DNA of 64,000 bases from Muscardinus avellanarius. Its lineage: Eukaryota; Chordata; Mammalia; Rodentia; Gliridae. The stretch covers positions 96,774,677 through 96,838,676 of the forward strand of contig OY726566.1 in NCBI GenBank assembly GCA_963383645.1, given 5' to 3'. Position 1 is the stretch's first letter. Each line of letters begins with the position of its first letter. Of the stretch, positions 47,223-60,179 are shown one piece after another. The position numbers and the translations under genes are program-made. The notes beneath the pieces were generated by a model. That model was not told the DNA's origin. It ran no database searches and worked only from the letters and a program-made list of their open reading frames with translations.

Positions 47223-47438
47223 AGCCAGGTGTGGTTGTGCACACTTGTAATCCCAGTACTTGGGAGGTTGAGACAGGAGGACCACAGGTTTTAGGTCATC
47301 CTCAGTTACTTAATGAGGCTCATGGATACTTAGTGAGACCTTCCGCCATTTAATGGGACCCTGTTTCAAAATAAAGAATAAAAAATAAAGCTGAAAGTAT
47401 AGCTCAGAAGTAGAATGCCCCTGGGTTCACTCCCCCCC
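47223..47438 (+). repeat. B1-dID SINE, older type
   Basis: Agccaggtgtggttgtgcac to cccctgggttcactcccccc. The linker has three repeats of the acttagtgag-like motif. Possible target duplication aaaagtc. Confidence 0.9.
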
Positions 47439-49171
47439 AAAAGTCCCTATGTTACCTCCAAATGACCTTCAAGATAACTTTGACTTGCTGCTAGGCCAGC
47501 TGTGGGAGAGAAGACTTCCCTCAGACATGAGCCAGAAGACCCAAGATGGTTACCACGTGGGCACCTTCAGCAATAGAGACACCCATGATTTCTTGTAAGG
47601 ATTAGACAAAATGAAAGAACGGGAGTGTGTGGAAGAGAGGGTAAAGTGGACTGGAAGACTAATCCAGAAAGATGTACACTTGACCTAAGAGGAGCTAATT
47701 TCTGAAGCTGCTGAATACATAAAAAAGAATTAGCAACAAGGAAACATCTTCTCTCCTGGTGTGTTCAGATCAGGAGTAAACAAAACCATGTCTTGGATTG
47801 TTTGCAGTTAATTTTTCCCAGAGCTACAGAAACAGAGAAGAGTCCATGCTAAGGTCCAGCTAAATGCCGCAGGTGGACAGCCTACGAAGCAGTCTTTGCT
47901 GCCTTTTTGTAAAAGCAAAGCACTAATATGAAATCTGAAAAGTTCCAGATGGCTCCATTAAAGTCTCAAGGGGATACATTCTGCAGCATATCCAGGCAGT
48001 TGGGGAAGAACTATTGATTTCAGAGTGTTTTGGAAGGATTAGTCATGTTGAGTTTCTGTGCTGAATGTCTCCCACACGCCTGGATTTGTGGAATTTGAAG
48101 GCATATGGAGTATTTCAATCTTCACTCCGTATTTCACCTTTCACTCTAACAAGTCACTAAATTATACTACTGAGACATGCACATCAGCCATTATTGCTGG
48201 AAATGGACATAAAAAGTTTTACAGAACTTTGCTTAGGAGAGAAGAAATCTCCTGCAATCAGCAAAAGAAGTAGTTATTTTTGAAACTGAGGTTGAGTCTC
48301 AAGAGCAGATCATCTTCCTCCGCTCCATGTGACAAGTGAGACACACAAGAAAGCTCACTGCTCATTCTTCCCACTACACCCGAAAGGCATGTGGTTTTGT
48401 CTCAAATTTTTTTTTCCCACTTATAGTTCAACTTGGAGCACATGCCCTCAGAGTAAATTATCACTAGTGCTCAAATAACAACATGACTTACTGTTCTCTT
48501 TGTCCCTGATCTCTTGTTCTTTATCATGATCTCAGACCATTTATGTTTGTGCTGTTTTATTTATTCAGGTATTGATTTTTACATTTTTATTTCATTCGAA
48601 TTTAGCAAAGTAAAAAACAAAATTACAAAGCCTCAAATTCAAACCCTGCATGTAACTTTCTCCTGTTTCATGAAACCTAAATAATGGTTTTGCATGCTTG
48701 AATCTTTCGATTCAATTAATTACTTGAAACCCCTTTCAGGACACCATCACATGACATAGGTCCTATGTCACATGACAGAGATACAGAAAACAAGTTCAAA
48801 GGGATGAAGAAAAGTACCCAAGCCAATGATTATAATACAGTGGAAAAATATAATGACCAGAATGATAGGAAGAAAAGAGGAAGAACAGATCAGGGAGAAA
48901 GATTAATTCAGTTCTAACCAAGGGAAAGTAAGATTCAAAAAACAAGAACTATTTGAGCTGACTTTGAAGAATAAATAGGAGCTTATTAGATCAGTGAAGA
49001 ATTCTAGGCAGATGAAATGGAATATGAAAAGGAGTACAGATATGAAATCTCATAGTATGCTATCAGATATACAAGGAATTCAGTATTACTAACATGGGAA
49101 GGAATTATAAAAGGTAGGATTAGAGAATAAAGAGATGGGGGCATTTCATAGGCTGCCTGTGGGACCATTTC

Positions 49172-49175
<4 letters not shown>
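47439..49175. other. Intronic sequence with a short palindrome
   Basis: Mostly unique. A near-perfect palindrome lies at 48752-48770. The ORF at 48058-48273 has no recognisable family. Confidence 0.5.
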
Positions 49176-49176
<1 letters not shown>

Positions 49177-49259
<83 letters not shown>

Positions 49260-49432
49260 TACTGGGGTTCCTGGAAACCCTTCTACCTCCAGGCTACAGT
49301 CCCAGACCTATTTTTATATTTTTATTTGGAAACAAGGTCTCTTAAGCCAGCGAGGCTGGCTTCGAACCAGCGAGATCCTTCTGTTTCCGCCTCCCAAGCG
49401 TGGGGATTACAAGCGTGTGCCACCACGCCTCG
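49177..49432 (-). repeat. B1-dID SINE with (TA)n(TG)n tail
   Basis: (TA)n 49176-49217 followed by (TG)n 49218-49259 at the tail position, then a young-type body in complement orientation (ggggttcctggaaacccttc, ccagcgaggctggcttcga). Short target duplication caaggt. Confidence 0.9.
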
Positions 49433-49438
49433 CAAGGT

Positions 49439-52400
49439 GCCTATAATTTACCTTCTGAGCTAAATGAAGAAAGCTTTCAGAAATCACATAGTCTAGATTG
49501 TACTTTTAAATGAGCAAGAAGGCAAATTAAAAGGTAGAAAAAAACTTAAAGACTGTCTTTGCAAAACTTCCATGTTAATAAGCAGAAAAAAATCTGTTTT
49601 TCAATTCTCTTTGAAACCCATGAAAAATAAGAGAGAGTAAGAAAACCAGTAAAGGAAACACCATCTTTGATTAAAGTAGGTCTTTATAAACTTTAACCAT
49701 CATATATTAAGGAGAGCTACTAAATAGAGTAAAAACTGGATCAAATTTCAGAGGAACAAAGAGTTTGACCTTAGCTGAAAAGACATGATTCCATCATATA
49801 CCACAATACCTATGGCAAAATCACTGTGATCTAGGTGTCCTGCTGGTCAGAACCACAGAAGAGGCTGCTAATTAAGAAATCTGAAACAAAACCCAAAGTC
49901 AAATTTCCAGCCGTGCACCCATCCATCAACTAACCCCAATTATCCACCCCATCGGAGAAGTTCCAGTAAGAACTCACCCAATTCAAATGCTGTGAATAAC
50001 CAGCAAAAGAACAATCGTGATATCTAGGCAAAAATACTGCAGGAAGAAAACCAAATATAGTCAGAACACACTAAAAGGATAAGGGCAAAAGGCCAATAAA
50101 AATATTAACGAATCTCCATGAAATTTATAAATGTGCTGCCTCCGCACTCTGCTTGGAACACTGCAGGTAAATAAGCCAGTCCTCAGTTGCAAAGTTCTTG
50201 CTGGGGAACTAAGCAAGTCCCCAGGTTCGCATAAAAAAGGCAACTCTGTGCATGCATTTTATCAAATTTCCCTTTTTATATATCTGCTTTCATCTTTACC
50301 TTCTGCCTTTTGGGGTGAGCACTACTGCCGACACACCACTTTCTCTAAGCTTGGGGTGAAGACATCCTATGGGGGGGGGACAAGGAGAAGCCTCTAGAAT
50401 CTGGCCTTAGTAAACTTTCAATGTTCTTTCCCTCTCCCTTCTGTCATTTTTTAAAAATATATTTCCTTTTCCCCTTCTCTGATTACAGCCCTGAAAGTTC
50501 TCTGGGCTCTTCTCCTGTATCCTTCTTGCCCTGGTGGAATCCATTCTTCATGGTAAACAATCCCGCTCAGGTGCCAGCACCCTCGCTCCCCTGGTGACAC
50601 GCAGGCGCATTCAGGGCTGGCCCTTGCTCCCTGCTCAAGACACGATGCTGGTTCTCTATGAAACCCCTCAGAAGTTCCAGTGGAAACCTGTTTCATGGTT
50701 GAACAATCCTTCCAGGGCCATTTCAAGAGCCCATGTCACTGCTGTGGAAATATTTTGTTTTTCTTCTATCATCCCCGGAAGGGGCGACGCTCCGCACATT
50801 CCAGCCATGTTCTGAAACTGCTGATGGACAAGAATCTTCACTTAAACCAAGTAAGCCGAGGGGTGATTTAATGTGCTTTGACAGCAGAGCTGCCGATGAC
50901 TATCTCTGGCCCACAGCCTCGCTCCCTCCAGCTTCCCTCAAGGGTGTGCCCGGCCTGTCCCTAGAGAACTGGCACACCAGGCCAATGACATCATTTTGAG
51001 GAAGAAATTGAGAGATCCTGGATGGAAGTGACATCCTTGCCACTATCGCTTCGGCCCCAGAGCATCTCTAACGAGGCAAAACAAAACCAGAAATCCCTTG
51101 GCCCCGAGGAGGATCCCCATCAAAGAGATAATCCTCTCTCTGTTGGCTTTGGTTCCCCTCATTATGAATATGTCTCTTAAGACAATGAACAAAGCGAGTT
51201 CAGTAAAAGAGAGCCGGGGAGAGCCAGAGAGATGAAAGTCTCAGCAACTGCACAAAGTGCCTTTGAGATGAGACAAAGACAAACACACTCTCTATTCAAG
51301 TGGCCACAAACCCATTCAGGGGCCGCCAAGGGGCCCCGAGGTGATGCTCACCACCAACAGAGGCGCGCGGAACGGAGCTCGAAGCCCAAAAGACACCGAG
51401 ATGGGTGTCTGTGTGAAGATAAGGATACAACGCCCCCGATGCACAGAGAAAAGGCTGTTTGCTGAGCTCCTTGTTTAAGGGAAATACCCACTAATTCTTT
51501 TCCTTCTCATGTCCTAGTCTTTCAGAAGCCCCTATCCAAACATCTACACCAGTGACTCTCAGTTTGCAAAATATCGTTTATGTTTTAAAGGTCTATTCCC
51601 TTATTTAGGTATATTTGGCTTTCAAAAAAATAGAGCCGTTTCACCATGAGCTTGAACAATCTGATTTCTCCTGAGTACCCTCCTTCATCAGTTTGCCAAG
51701 AGAACCCTAAAGGCCCTTTGAGTTTGAAATGTCACTGCCACCTACTGTTAGTTCCCAAGAACTCCAACGGAATGAGGGGAGAGGAAATCCTTTGAAACAT
51801 AGAGCTAGAGAGGGATGTGGAAAGTGGGTAGCGGGTTCTAAGCTGAAGTAGGTAAAAGAAGGAGATGAAGTTGAAGAGATTAAAATGCAACCGGAATATT
51901 CAGTATGAGAAGCTGGCCATTTGACTACACATTAGCATTTTGAAGATGAAATAAAAAGACTTGTGCCTAGCATGGTCACAGAGCAAGAAAGAATGTGAGG
52001 AGTGACACTGGAAACCAGTCTTTGCAGTACATTTGCCTACCTGCTTTCTAAAAAGGGAGAAAATAAATATTTTAAAAAGACATATTCTTCTAAAATCTAA
52101 CCAAAAGAGACATAATCACAGAGATCCAGTGGTGAGTATCCTTTAAAAAAAAAAAAGTGAGTCCTGGGCTTTATCTTAATGATTCAGGGAGCCCTGGCCA
52201 ACGGCTCTTGTTGAGACACAAATTTGAATTTGGTAAACGTTCCTGTCCTTAGGAATATGCTGAACCATGAAGCTATGGGTGTGAACACAAGACACGTGAG
52301 TACCACACTTAGTGTTAACATGCAGACATAGAAAACGGGCCATCTCTCATAGTCACCATTCAGGATATTTGGGTTCTAACTTGGGGTGCTGTGGCAATGG

Positions 52401-52492
52401 ATGAAGGACTTACGCACAGCTGACTACTTTTAGGATTCAGGAAGGTGCGACCACAGATGAGCAAATAAGGCGACCTAATTGAGGGGGGTGGG
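49439..52492. other. Unique intron stretch of 3 kb, no gene recognised
   Basis: GC-richer at 50500-51480. ORFs at 50534-50815, 50733-50999 and 51232-51465 show no recognisable domain. 51180-51440 is CpG-containing and could be conserved non-coding DNA; this cannot be judged without alignment. Confidence 0.45.
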
Positions 52493-52507
52493 AGGAGGAA
52501 GAGGGGA

Positions 52508-52726
52508 ACTCCCTAATGTACACAATGTGCATTCACTAACATATCAAAGTCAATCAGTAAGCCAAACATGAGGAGGGAGGGGGAGGGAACGGAGTGGGAA
52601 TTGAGGAAGGGCCCAGTGTGTGCTTGTATGCCTCCACCATCCTGTACCCACCTTGTACTTCCACCATCTTGTACATTAAGATGTATGGCTACAATGTACC
52701 CATAAAAATAATAAATTAAAAATGCC
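52508..52726 (+). mobile_element. SINE-like retroposon of about 217 bp, copy 1
   Basis: Starts actccctaatgtacacaatg, contains atatcaaagtcaatcagtaa and ccaccatcttgtacattaag, ends in cataaaaataataaattaaa. Target duplication aggaggaagagggga / aggagaaagagggga at 52493-52507 and 52727-52741. Same layout as 58757-58972. Could be a 5-prime truncated L1 3-prime UTR instead. Confidence 0.7.
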
Positions 52727-53043
52727 AGGAGAAAGAGGGGAGGCTGCATGACCTCTCCTCCTGGAGATAGTGTCATGTATCCCAGCTGTTCTCCTGTGGA
52801 GATCTCCTGCCACCCCAACCATTTCTTAGGAAAGAGCTTATTTATGCCACTGGGGTGGGAAACAGGATCTAAGAGGCGTCTGTCTTTTCCCAGCCCTTCT
52901 GTGCTCAAAGATGGGAGAAATTCTCAGTAAGATGTTACAAACAAGAAGAAACAGTAACGGAGCTGTGTGATAATTTTAAAAAAACGAACATAAATTAAAG
53001 TAATTTTGAGAACAAGCAGTGAAAGTGTTCCATAGACTGACTG

Positions 53044-53044
<1 letters not shown>

Positions 53045-53107
<63 letters not shown>
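53045..53107. repeat. (CT)n microsatellite
   Basis: About 31 uninterrupted CT units, a strand-asymmetric polypyrimidine tract; spurious Arg-Glu ORF on the minus strand. Confidence 0.98.
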
Positions 53108-53108
<1 letters not shown>

Positions 53109-54807
53109 AATAATTCAATGTTTGAGTGTTGGATGCAGCTATGAGTGTCACTCCATTCAGCAGATGTAGGAAAGCCTTAGATTGCCCCCCTCCCACTCTC
53201 AAGGAATTCGAAGGCAGCTGTGTGATGTGTCCTAGTAAGGAAGTGGGTACTAGAAAAAACTAAGATTGTGTTTGCCCTTGATGTTATGTATGGGGATTAG
53301 CTGAAGAAGCAGAAAAGTGGAAAAAAAAAAAAAAAACGGGGGGAAAATGTGTCTTCCATTACCCTGATTTCCAAACAAGTAGTTTCTCCATCTTGACTTG
53401 GTCTCTCAGAGGGAGGCATAGGTTCCGGAGCCCCAGAGGTTCCTCAAAGACCCTCTGCACATGGTATAACCTCCCCTCCACCTCCATTTCTAGGGGCGGT
53501 TCCACCTCACCTCCATATCCCTGCCCCTGCCCCAAAAGGCACTGAGATACCTGGTAGGATTTCAGAATGATCAGCCGTTCCCACTTTTAGATCCATTTGT
53601 TCACCTAACACAGGTACACAGAGAAACGTGACTCTGGGAATATGTTTGAGAAAGCAGCAAAAAAAAAAAAAAAAAAACTAAGGTTATTCTGGAGGTGAGG
53701 ATGGGGGGCGGGGTTCATCAGAAGCCAGAAAGTACTAGACTCTGAGAAAACAGGGTAAATGGAATGGCAGGCAGAGGACAGGACACAGAAGCCCACGAGG
53801 ACCACCTTGCTCTCCTGGAAACTTCTCCTTACAAACCCTGGGGTCTGTGCCCCTCTCTGAGCAGGCAGAGAGGATGGGAAGAGGTAAGGCTGAGCTCGTA
53901 GTGAGCTGATTCCTCAGAGGCATTGAGAGTAGAGGGAGGGATGAGGTCAGTCTTTGCAGGGTTGACCCCAGGACCGGTGGTCAAAAGAGAGGAGTCATTT
54001 GCAGAAATACTTCATGTCATAGGTAGACATGCTCAAGTCTGAGCCCCAATCCTGAAAGGCACCTCCCACATTCCCCCGTGTCTTCCGAGCCTGCTCTAGA
54101 AACCCAGGGACTTGGCAGAGACATCCTGAGGGGACTGGATTACACAGCGTAGAATCTGGGAGAAAGAATAACTTGAGGGCTGACTTAACCCTGGATGAAA
54201 TTTCCAGAAAAGAAGAAAAAAATCACTGTCACCATCCTCAGAAACCATGCCCATTCTTCTGATAGCAAGGACATTTCCCCAGGATGTTGTAGGGATTATC
54301 ATTATTACTCCTGACTAACTTCTTTCCTTGTGCTCAGGAGAAATGGGCCCTCAGAGAGAAGTGCCATCTTTTTGTAGAACTCTCATTCTTTACATTGATG
54401 TCTACGTGTTTTAGCTTGGATATCATCCACCTCAACCAATATCCCTGCTTCATTTATCAAATTGATAAGAGTCCATGTCAAGCTGTCACCACTAGGCTTT
54501 AAGGAAGATCGAGTGATTGGATTAGGACCCATTGTACAAAAATGGATGGCTTAGGGACACTGCCACCAGCACAGAGCAGCTCTAAAGGAGGAAAGATGGA
54601 GTGTACACATAAGACCCACCCACCTCCAACCGCAAATGCTGTTTTTACATTGGCCTAGCTTCCGAGTACAGAGGGAGACAAAGTTATCTTTGCCCCAGCT
54701 GCAGATGATGCCGAAGTGGGTTTGTCACTAAAGGGTGTCACCTTGCCAGCTCTCCCTAATGCGCCAAAGTGGAATGTATTGTCAGGAGAAAAGAGAAATC
54801 TCCTTTG
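53108..54807. other. Intronic sequence, nothing recognised
   Basis: Contains A tracts at 53320-53336 and 53659-53677. ORFs on both strands unsupported. Confidence 0.45.
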
Positions 54808-54825
54808 CTTTATTTTGTTTTGTTT

Positions 54826-55029
54826 GGTTTGGTTTGATACTACGGATTGAATCCAGACATATTCTACCTCTGAACTACATTCCCAGCCCTCTTTGTTGTA
54901 TATTGTGAAAGAGGGTCTCAGTAAGTTTGCGAGGGTCTTGCTGAGTTGCTGAGGCTGGCCTCAAAGCTGGGATATCCTTGTCTCAACCTCCTAAGTGCTG
55001 GGATTACAGGTGTGATGTAGCCTGCCTGA
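54826..55029 (-). repeat. B1-dID SINE, diverged
   Basis: Complement copy: ctacggattgaatccagaca, attcccagccctctttgttg, then B1 to gggattacaggtgtgatgta. Preceded by a (ttttg)-type tail at 54808-54825. Confidence 0.85.
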
Positions 55030-55750
55030 CCACTGTTTTGTTGTTAAAGGAGTGTTTGATCATTTCTGGGGTGTGTCTATCTGCTACTTCCAGGCTACCT
55101 GGTCACCTAACAACAGGTGGCTTCTCTGCATGTATTGGCCCATACTGCCTCCTGCTCTGTCTTAACCTTACCTCCTTTTCTTGGAAATTTCTAGCAGGTT
55201 CTGGGATTCTGTTCCACACAGAAACTTTTGAGATTTTTATTTCCCATGTGCCAAGGGACCTCCCTCCTTTCAAAGAACATCTAAAACCTCATCAAGGACT
55301 AAAGTACACAGATAGAACCCAGATATCCAGGGATGTAATGCTGGAGCCATCTCAAGGCAAAATCTTCTCAATATGATCCTTCCTGTCCACCCTACCCTAC
55401 CGCTGAGCCTATCAGCAATGCCAGTAACTTCCAGTGTCCACCAGAGTTATCTTCTGTTTTCTCGCTTATTAAATACCAACATTACCCCGAGTCAGAGATT
55501 CAAGTTCATCTCTATTACTTTTATATCTGATATCCCTAATCAGCCACAGCCATTTGTACTTTTAGATCCGATGGATTAAGTTGTTCAACTAAACCAGAAA
55601 CAGAGAAAACAAAAGTTTGGGTATAAGTTTGAAAAAGCAGCAGATGGACTGAAGGGTTATTTTGGAGGTGAGTTTGAAAGAGAAAAAGATGGTCATCCGA
55701 AGACAGTTGTCAGAAGATGCTAGACTTATTACCATCATCTTCATAATTAC

Positions 55751-55945
55751 GGTGCTAGGCATTGAGCCCAAGGGCATTCTATTTTTGATCGATACCCTCC
55801 AGCCCTGTTTTTATTATTATTTTTTAAATTTTGAAATAGGTTTGCCCTAAGCTGCCATGTATCTCACTATGTTGCTGAACCTGATCTTAAACTTACAATC
55901 CTCCTGTCTCAGCATCACAAGAACTTGGATTACACTGGGCTCGCC
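55751..55945 (-). repeat. B1-dID SINE, strongly diverged
   Basis: Complement copy: ggcattgagcccaagggcat, attttgaaataggtttgccc, caatcctcctgtctcagcat. Confidence 0.8.
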
Positions 55946-58742
55946 TTTATTAATTTGATATATGATATCCTTGCATTAATGTATCTATATTAAAGTTTTC
56001 AACATAAAAGTGGACTACACAGCCTAACAAAAACCTCAACATTTTACATATTGCTTGTTGTAATAGCTATGTGATTAGCTCTGGGTTTACTATAGCAACA
56101 CAAATACATAACTATCTATTTTCTTTTGAAAGAGTATCTATTCTCTAGTATCCAACATCCATCCATTCATCCCAGTAGCCTCACTGAATGCCTGCTATCC
56201 CAGGTATAGTAAAATGAACAAGGGTAGATACAGAATGACTAGCACATGGATGGACCGTTCAAGAAACTCTGTTTTTAAAGAAGAATCCAATCAATTTTTG
56301 CTCCCCTTCCCAGTATTCCTCAAGTGTGGGTAAGGAAGGCTGTCAATTTTTACAAATGAAAAAAAGATGGCCATTTAATAGTAATAATATTTCCCAGTGT
56401 TGTCATTGTTGGCAAAACCTGGAACTCATAAAAATAGAAGGCCAGGACTTCCCGGCATCGTTTAAAAAATGTGTGTTTAATGTTAAAGTGCATTTATACC
56501 AGCAATTTTTTTCCTTTCAATGTCAACCAAAATCAGATCGGGTGCATAGAAAATTTTCATCTGGCTGTCTCACTAACCGAACTTGGAAATGTGACTCCAT
56601 TTCTGCCAATTGCCTTAGGATCCCCATATGCATAAGTTCTTGAGGAGCAATTATGAAAGGAACATAGCAAAACATTTTATTAAATGTTTTGCACATATAT
56701 AGAAATAGGGTATTATTGTGTACTTGGCTAACTAGAGTAACAACTTGAGGTGAGGCAAAGAAAAAAAGAAGAAAGGAAGATACATTTCAGCTATCCTGTG
56801 TGTGGTTTTTCTTTCTTTTTTATTTGATCTGGACTGATTATCGAGGGTGAGCAAGAATTAGACCAGTCAAAGGTAAGCAGGGATGGGACCGACTATCTTG
56901 GTGAAACAGATGCCAGGAACTATCTCGGTTCTGACAGGGTTGATTTCATCTCTAAGACATATCCCAGTGAAACCTGCCTCCCACTAAGAAGATTAATTTT
57001 CTTCCTCTTATCTGATTGTAATGCTCAAAGGATATCTCCACAACCCAGTCATCACCCAATCATCCATCTTTCTGTTGAGAACCCAGAGCTTTGACAAAAA
57101 GCACAACTCTCCTTCTTCTAAGGGTCAGGTCATAACCTAATATTCCCAGAAGAAACTAGGGAAAGAAGATAGTTGAGAGCCAGATAGAAGGATCAGATGG
57201 GACGGGGGTGAAGCTATTTCTCTGGGTTCAACCCAGAATGTCTGAGTTTCTAGAAGCAGTAAAGTTCCAGGGTTATCTTCTTTAAATATAGTGATTCAAA
57301 ATTGTAGACTGTACTAAAAAAGCTATTTTTTCAAAGTACTAATATGCATTTTGAATTTCCTCAAATAATTTCTCAGTCATATAAATTTCCTCAAGCACAC
57401 TTCAGGTAGAGTGATGCTAAACTATTATCAAATGTTTCCAGTAATCTGAGGATATTTCTAGTTATATTATGAAGAAAAGAAGATACTTATCTGCTCATGT
57501 TGTAATAGTTTGATAAAAAATGCAAAGAGCTGTTTAAAAGTTTGTGTTTCTCTTTTGAGGCTATTTTTATTAATTCTTAAATACTCATCCTTTCAATTCA
57601 AAAATAAGAAAATGAAGTTGAAAGGACACAGCAAGTTCCATTTTTTCTTATTTCCAGAACACCTTTTTACAAATGTCTATTATAATATTTATTGGCAGTA
57701 ACTGAAACAATTGGTTTATGTTATATTTCCCCTTTGAATATAAATTCTTCTAGTGCAATAACTGTTTCTTATTTGGGTTTATAGCTTCAGCTCCTAGCCA
57801 TATACATTGAAGATAACCAACACTGATTTACTTAATGGATGACTGTCAGAATATTCCAACTTGTTTCTCAGAACTCAAAATCATAAATGCTCTACCACAC
57901 ATAAAAAGCCCATTAGCCTTGCTCAGCTGATCCAAGATGACAGATAATCTGCCTAGACACAGATGTCTGGATTGAATGTCCACTCCTTGCTTGCTCATTG
58001 TCTTAGGGTACTCCTTAGTTCAGTGGTAAAATACTCTATTTTTCCTTTTGTGATGGTCCTTCATCTTAATTCTTTCAAGGTTAGGACTTAAGGATACCAA
58101 GAAAATGTACACATATTTTGGTCAATCTGACAGTTTCTCATAAACCACAAAATATAAGAGCTGGAAAAAAAAATGTTCTTCCGATTCAGAAACAAAAGCC
58201 AGTCAATCCCCAGACCCTTCACTTGCCTGAGGTTAACCAGCCTGCCTCTTTTCAAAGAGTACTCAGGAAAGGATATGTCAGAGTTTTCATTCATTGCCCA
58301 TTTTCTTATCTCATCGACCCTAAAGTTATGGGGGACTGTGCTTCCTTAGGATCCACATAGATTCTGTCTGCTCAATTTAAGTTAATTCCTTCCCTATTAG
58401 TCTTCTGTCAAAATGAAATAAAGTCTTGTCACTAGTGGTACAGGTACAATTAATGATAGGGGACGAATACTCCCAGAATTGTGTTATTTCAAAGAGAACT
58501 TCCTTAGACAAGGAAACCATTTTTTTTAACCAAAAGACACATTGTGGTCCTAGCAATAAAATGTGAATCAACCACTGCTCATCAATTTATTTCAAATTCA
58601 GTTTGTCATGACTGTTCTTTAGTATGTTCACAATTTTGAAGACGTTGCCTGTGTTGTACACCCTCCTTTGGAATTACATTTCTTCCTAGAGGACATGTGG
58701 ATAAGTGAGCATGTATATATCTTCCTTAAAAATTATGTTTCT
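55946..58742. other. Unique intron stretch, nothing recognised
   Basis: AT-rich 2.8 kb without an identified repeat. Short ORFs (up to 105 codons at 56326-56643) have no recognisable family. Confidence 0.5.
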
Positions 58743-58756
58743 AAAAGGAAACAATG

Positions 58757-58972
58757 GAGGGAAACTCTCTAAAGTGCATGATGTACTTAAATAACCATAT
58801 CAAAGTCAATCACTAAGCCAAGCATGGGAAGGAGGGATGGGGAGGGAATGGGGTGGGGATGGGGTAATGGGTGATGTGTGCATGTATGTCTCCACCATCT
58901 TTTATCCCATTAAGATGTATGACTACAATGCACCATTATAAATTTTTAAAGAAGAAGACCCCCCCAAAAAAT
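58757..58972 (+). mobile_element. SINE-like retroposon of about 217 bp, copy 2
   Basis: Perfect 14-bp target duplication aaaaggaaacaatg at 58743-58756 and 58973-58986. Body: aactctctaaagtgcatgat, atatcaaagtcaatcactaa, ccaccatcttttatcccatt, tataaatttttaaag. Collinear with 52508-52726, with nearly the same 5-prime and 3-prime ends. No A/B pol III boxes are obvious. Confidence 0.78.
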
Positions 58973-59212
58973 AAAAGGAAACAATGTAGATGTCACCAGT
59001 TTCATTAATGATAGGGAACTCATCCTGCTTTTTAGGTTCCTCTCACACTCCCTGAAGAAAGACAGAAGTTGATGCACCTAAAAAATTTAAATGTTAAAAC
59101 TCTAAGAGCTTGAGGAAACCCAAGCATTTGATAGAGAAGGGGAAGAGAGTGTCCTTCAGAGAAAGAGTAAACTGGAGAAAGCATTGGAGTTGTCTTCCAT
59201 CTGCCTTCCATA

Positions 59213-59657
59213 TTTTTTTTGTAGTATTGGGAATTGAACCCAGGGTTATCCTACCTCTGAACTACACTTCCAGCCCTATTTAGTATTAGTATTAGTATTA
59301 GTATTAGTATTAGTATTAGTATTGCAGTATTGGGGATTGAACCCAGGGGCATTCTACCTCTGAGTTACAACCCCAGCCCTATTTTTTATTTTGAAACAGG
59401 GTCTCACTAATTTGTAGAGGGCCTTACTAAGTAGCTGAGGCTGTCCTCGAACCTGCAATCTTCCTGTCTCAGCCTCCCAAGTACTGGGCTTACAAGCATG
59501 AAACACCACACCCAGCTTTATTTTTTGTTTTGAAATAGGGTCTTCTTAGGTTGTCAAGAGTCTTGAAAAGTTCCGAGGCTGTCCTAGAACCTATAATCCT
59601 TCTGTCTCAACCACCCCAGTACTGGGATTATACACATGCACCACCACACCTGACACT
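59213..59657 (-). repeat. B1-dID SINE split by another SINE
   Basis: ID part 59213-59278 (gggaattgaacccagggtta), B1 part 59519-59657 ending caccaccacacctgaca; the insert is the SINE at 59279-59518. Confidence 0.87.
59279..59518 (-). repeat. Nested B1-dID SINE with a (TAGTAT)n tail
   Basis: The tail is a tagtat hexamer array at 59279-59324, followed by tattggggattgaacccagg and a full body to caccacacccagct. Confidence 0.9.
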
Positions 59658-60179
59658 CAGACCATTTTATTCTTTTTAATAGGTCTTCTTAGAGTTTTGT
59701 CTCTTTTATTTACTTTTTCCAAAGATTCTATTCTTTAAAAACTTAATTCTTGTTTATCCATTTGCTTTTTCTCTTCTCCTTGCCATTAATTTCTTTATTA
59801 TTCTCTCCTCATCCTGTTTCTTTACTCTTTAATCTCAGAATCTTCTATCAAACTAAACACCTTCCTATTTGTGTGCAGTATTTTTCTCTTGATAAATGAA
59901 TTTAAAATCATAAATTATTCCATAAACGCCACTTTCGATAGGCCTTGAAGATGCTGATGAACAGAATTTTTCAGTTCTAAGAATTGAAAGTTTCCCTTTG
60001 GGTTTCTCCATAAAGAGTAAGTTATTTAGCATTCTCAATAGCATGTTAAAATTGAACTTTCCCATCTCCAAGTTAACTGAGATCTTGAAGCTAAAAGCAA
60101 CAATTGCCAATTTTGTTCTATTAATTCTTCATGCTCTATTCATGTACTTATTCTTAAATGCTCCTGCTGGAAGGTAACT

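Noticed and set aside
51341..51400. Possible minus-strand exon before a GTGAG donor at about 51345
   Set aside because: No convincing acceptor tract and the encoded peptide does not look like DGKI.
52924..53202. Minus-strand ORF with an Arg-Glu repeat
   Set aside because: Produced by the (CT)n microsatellite.
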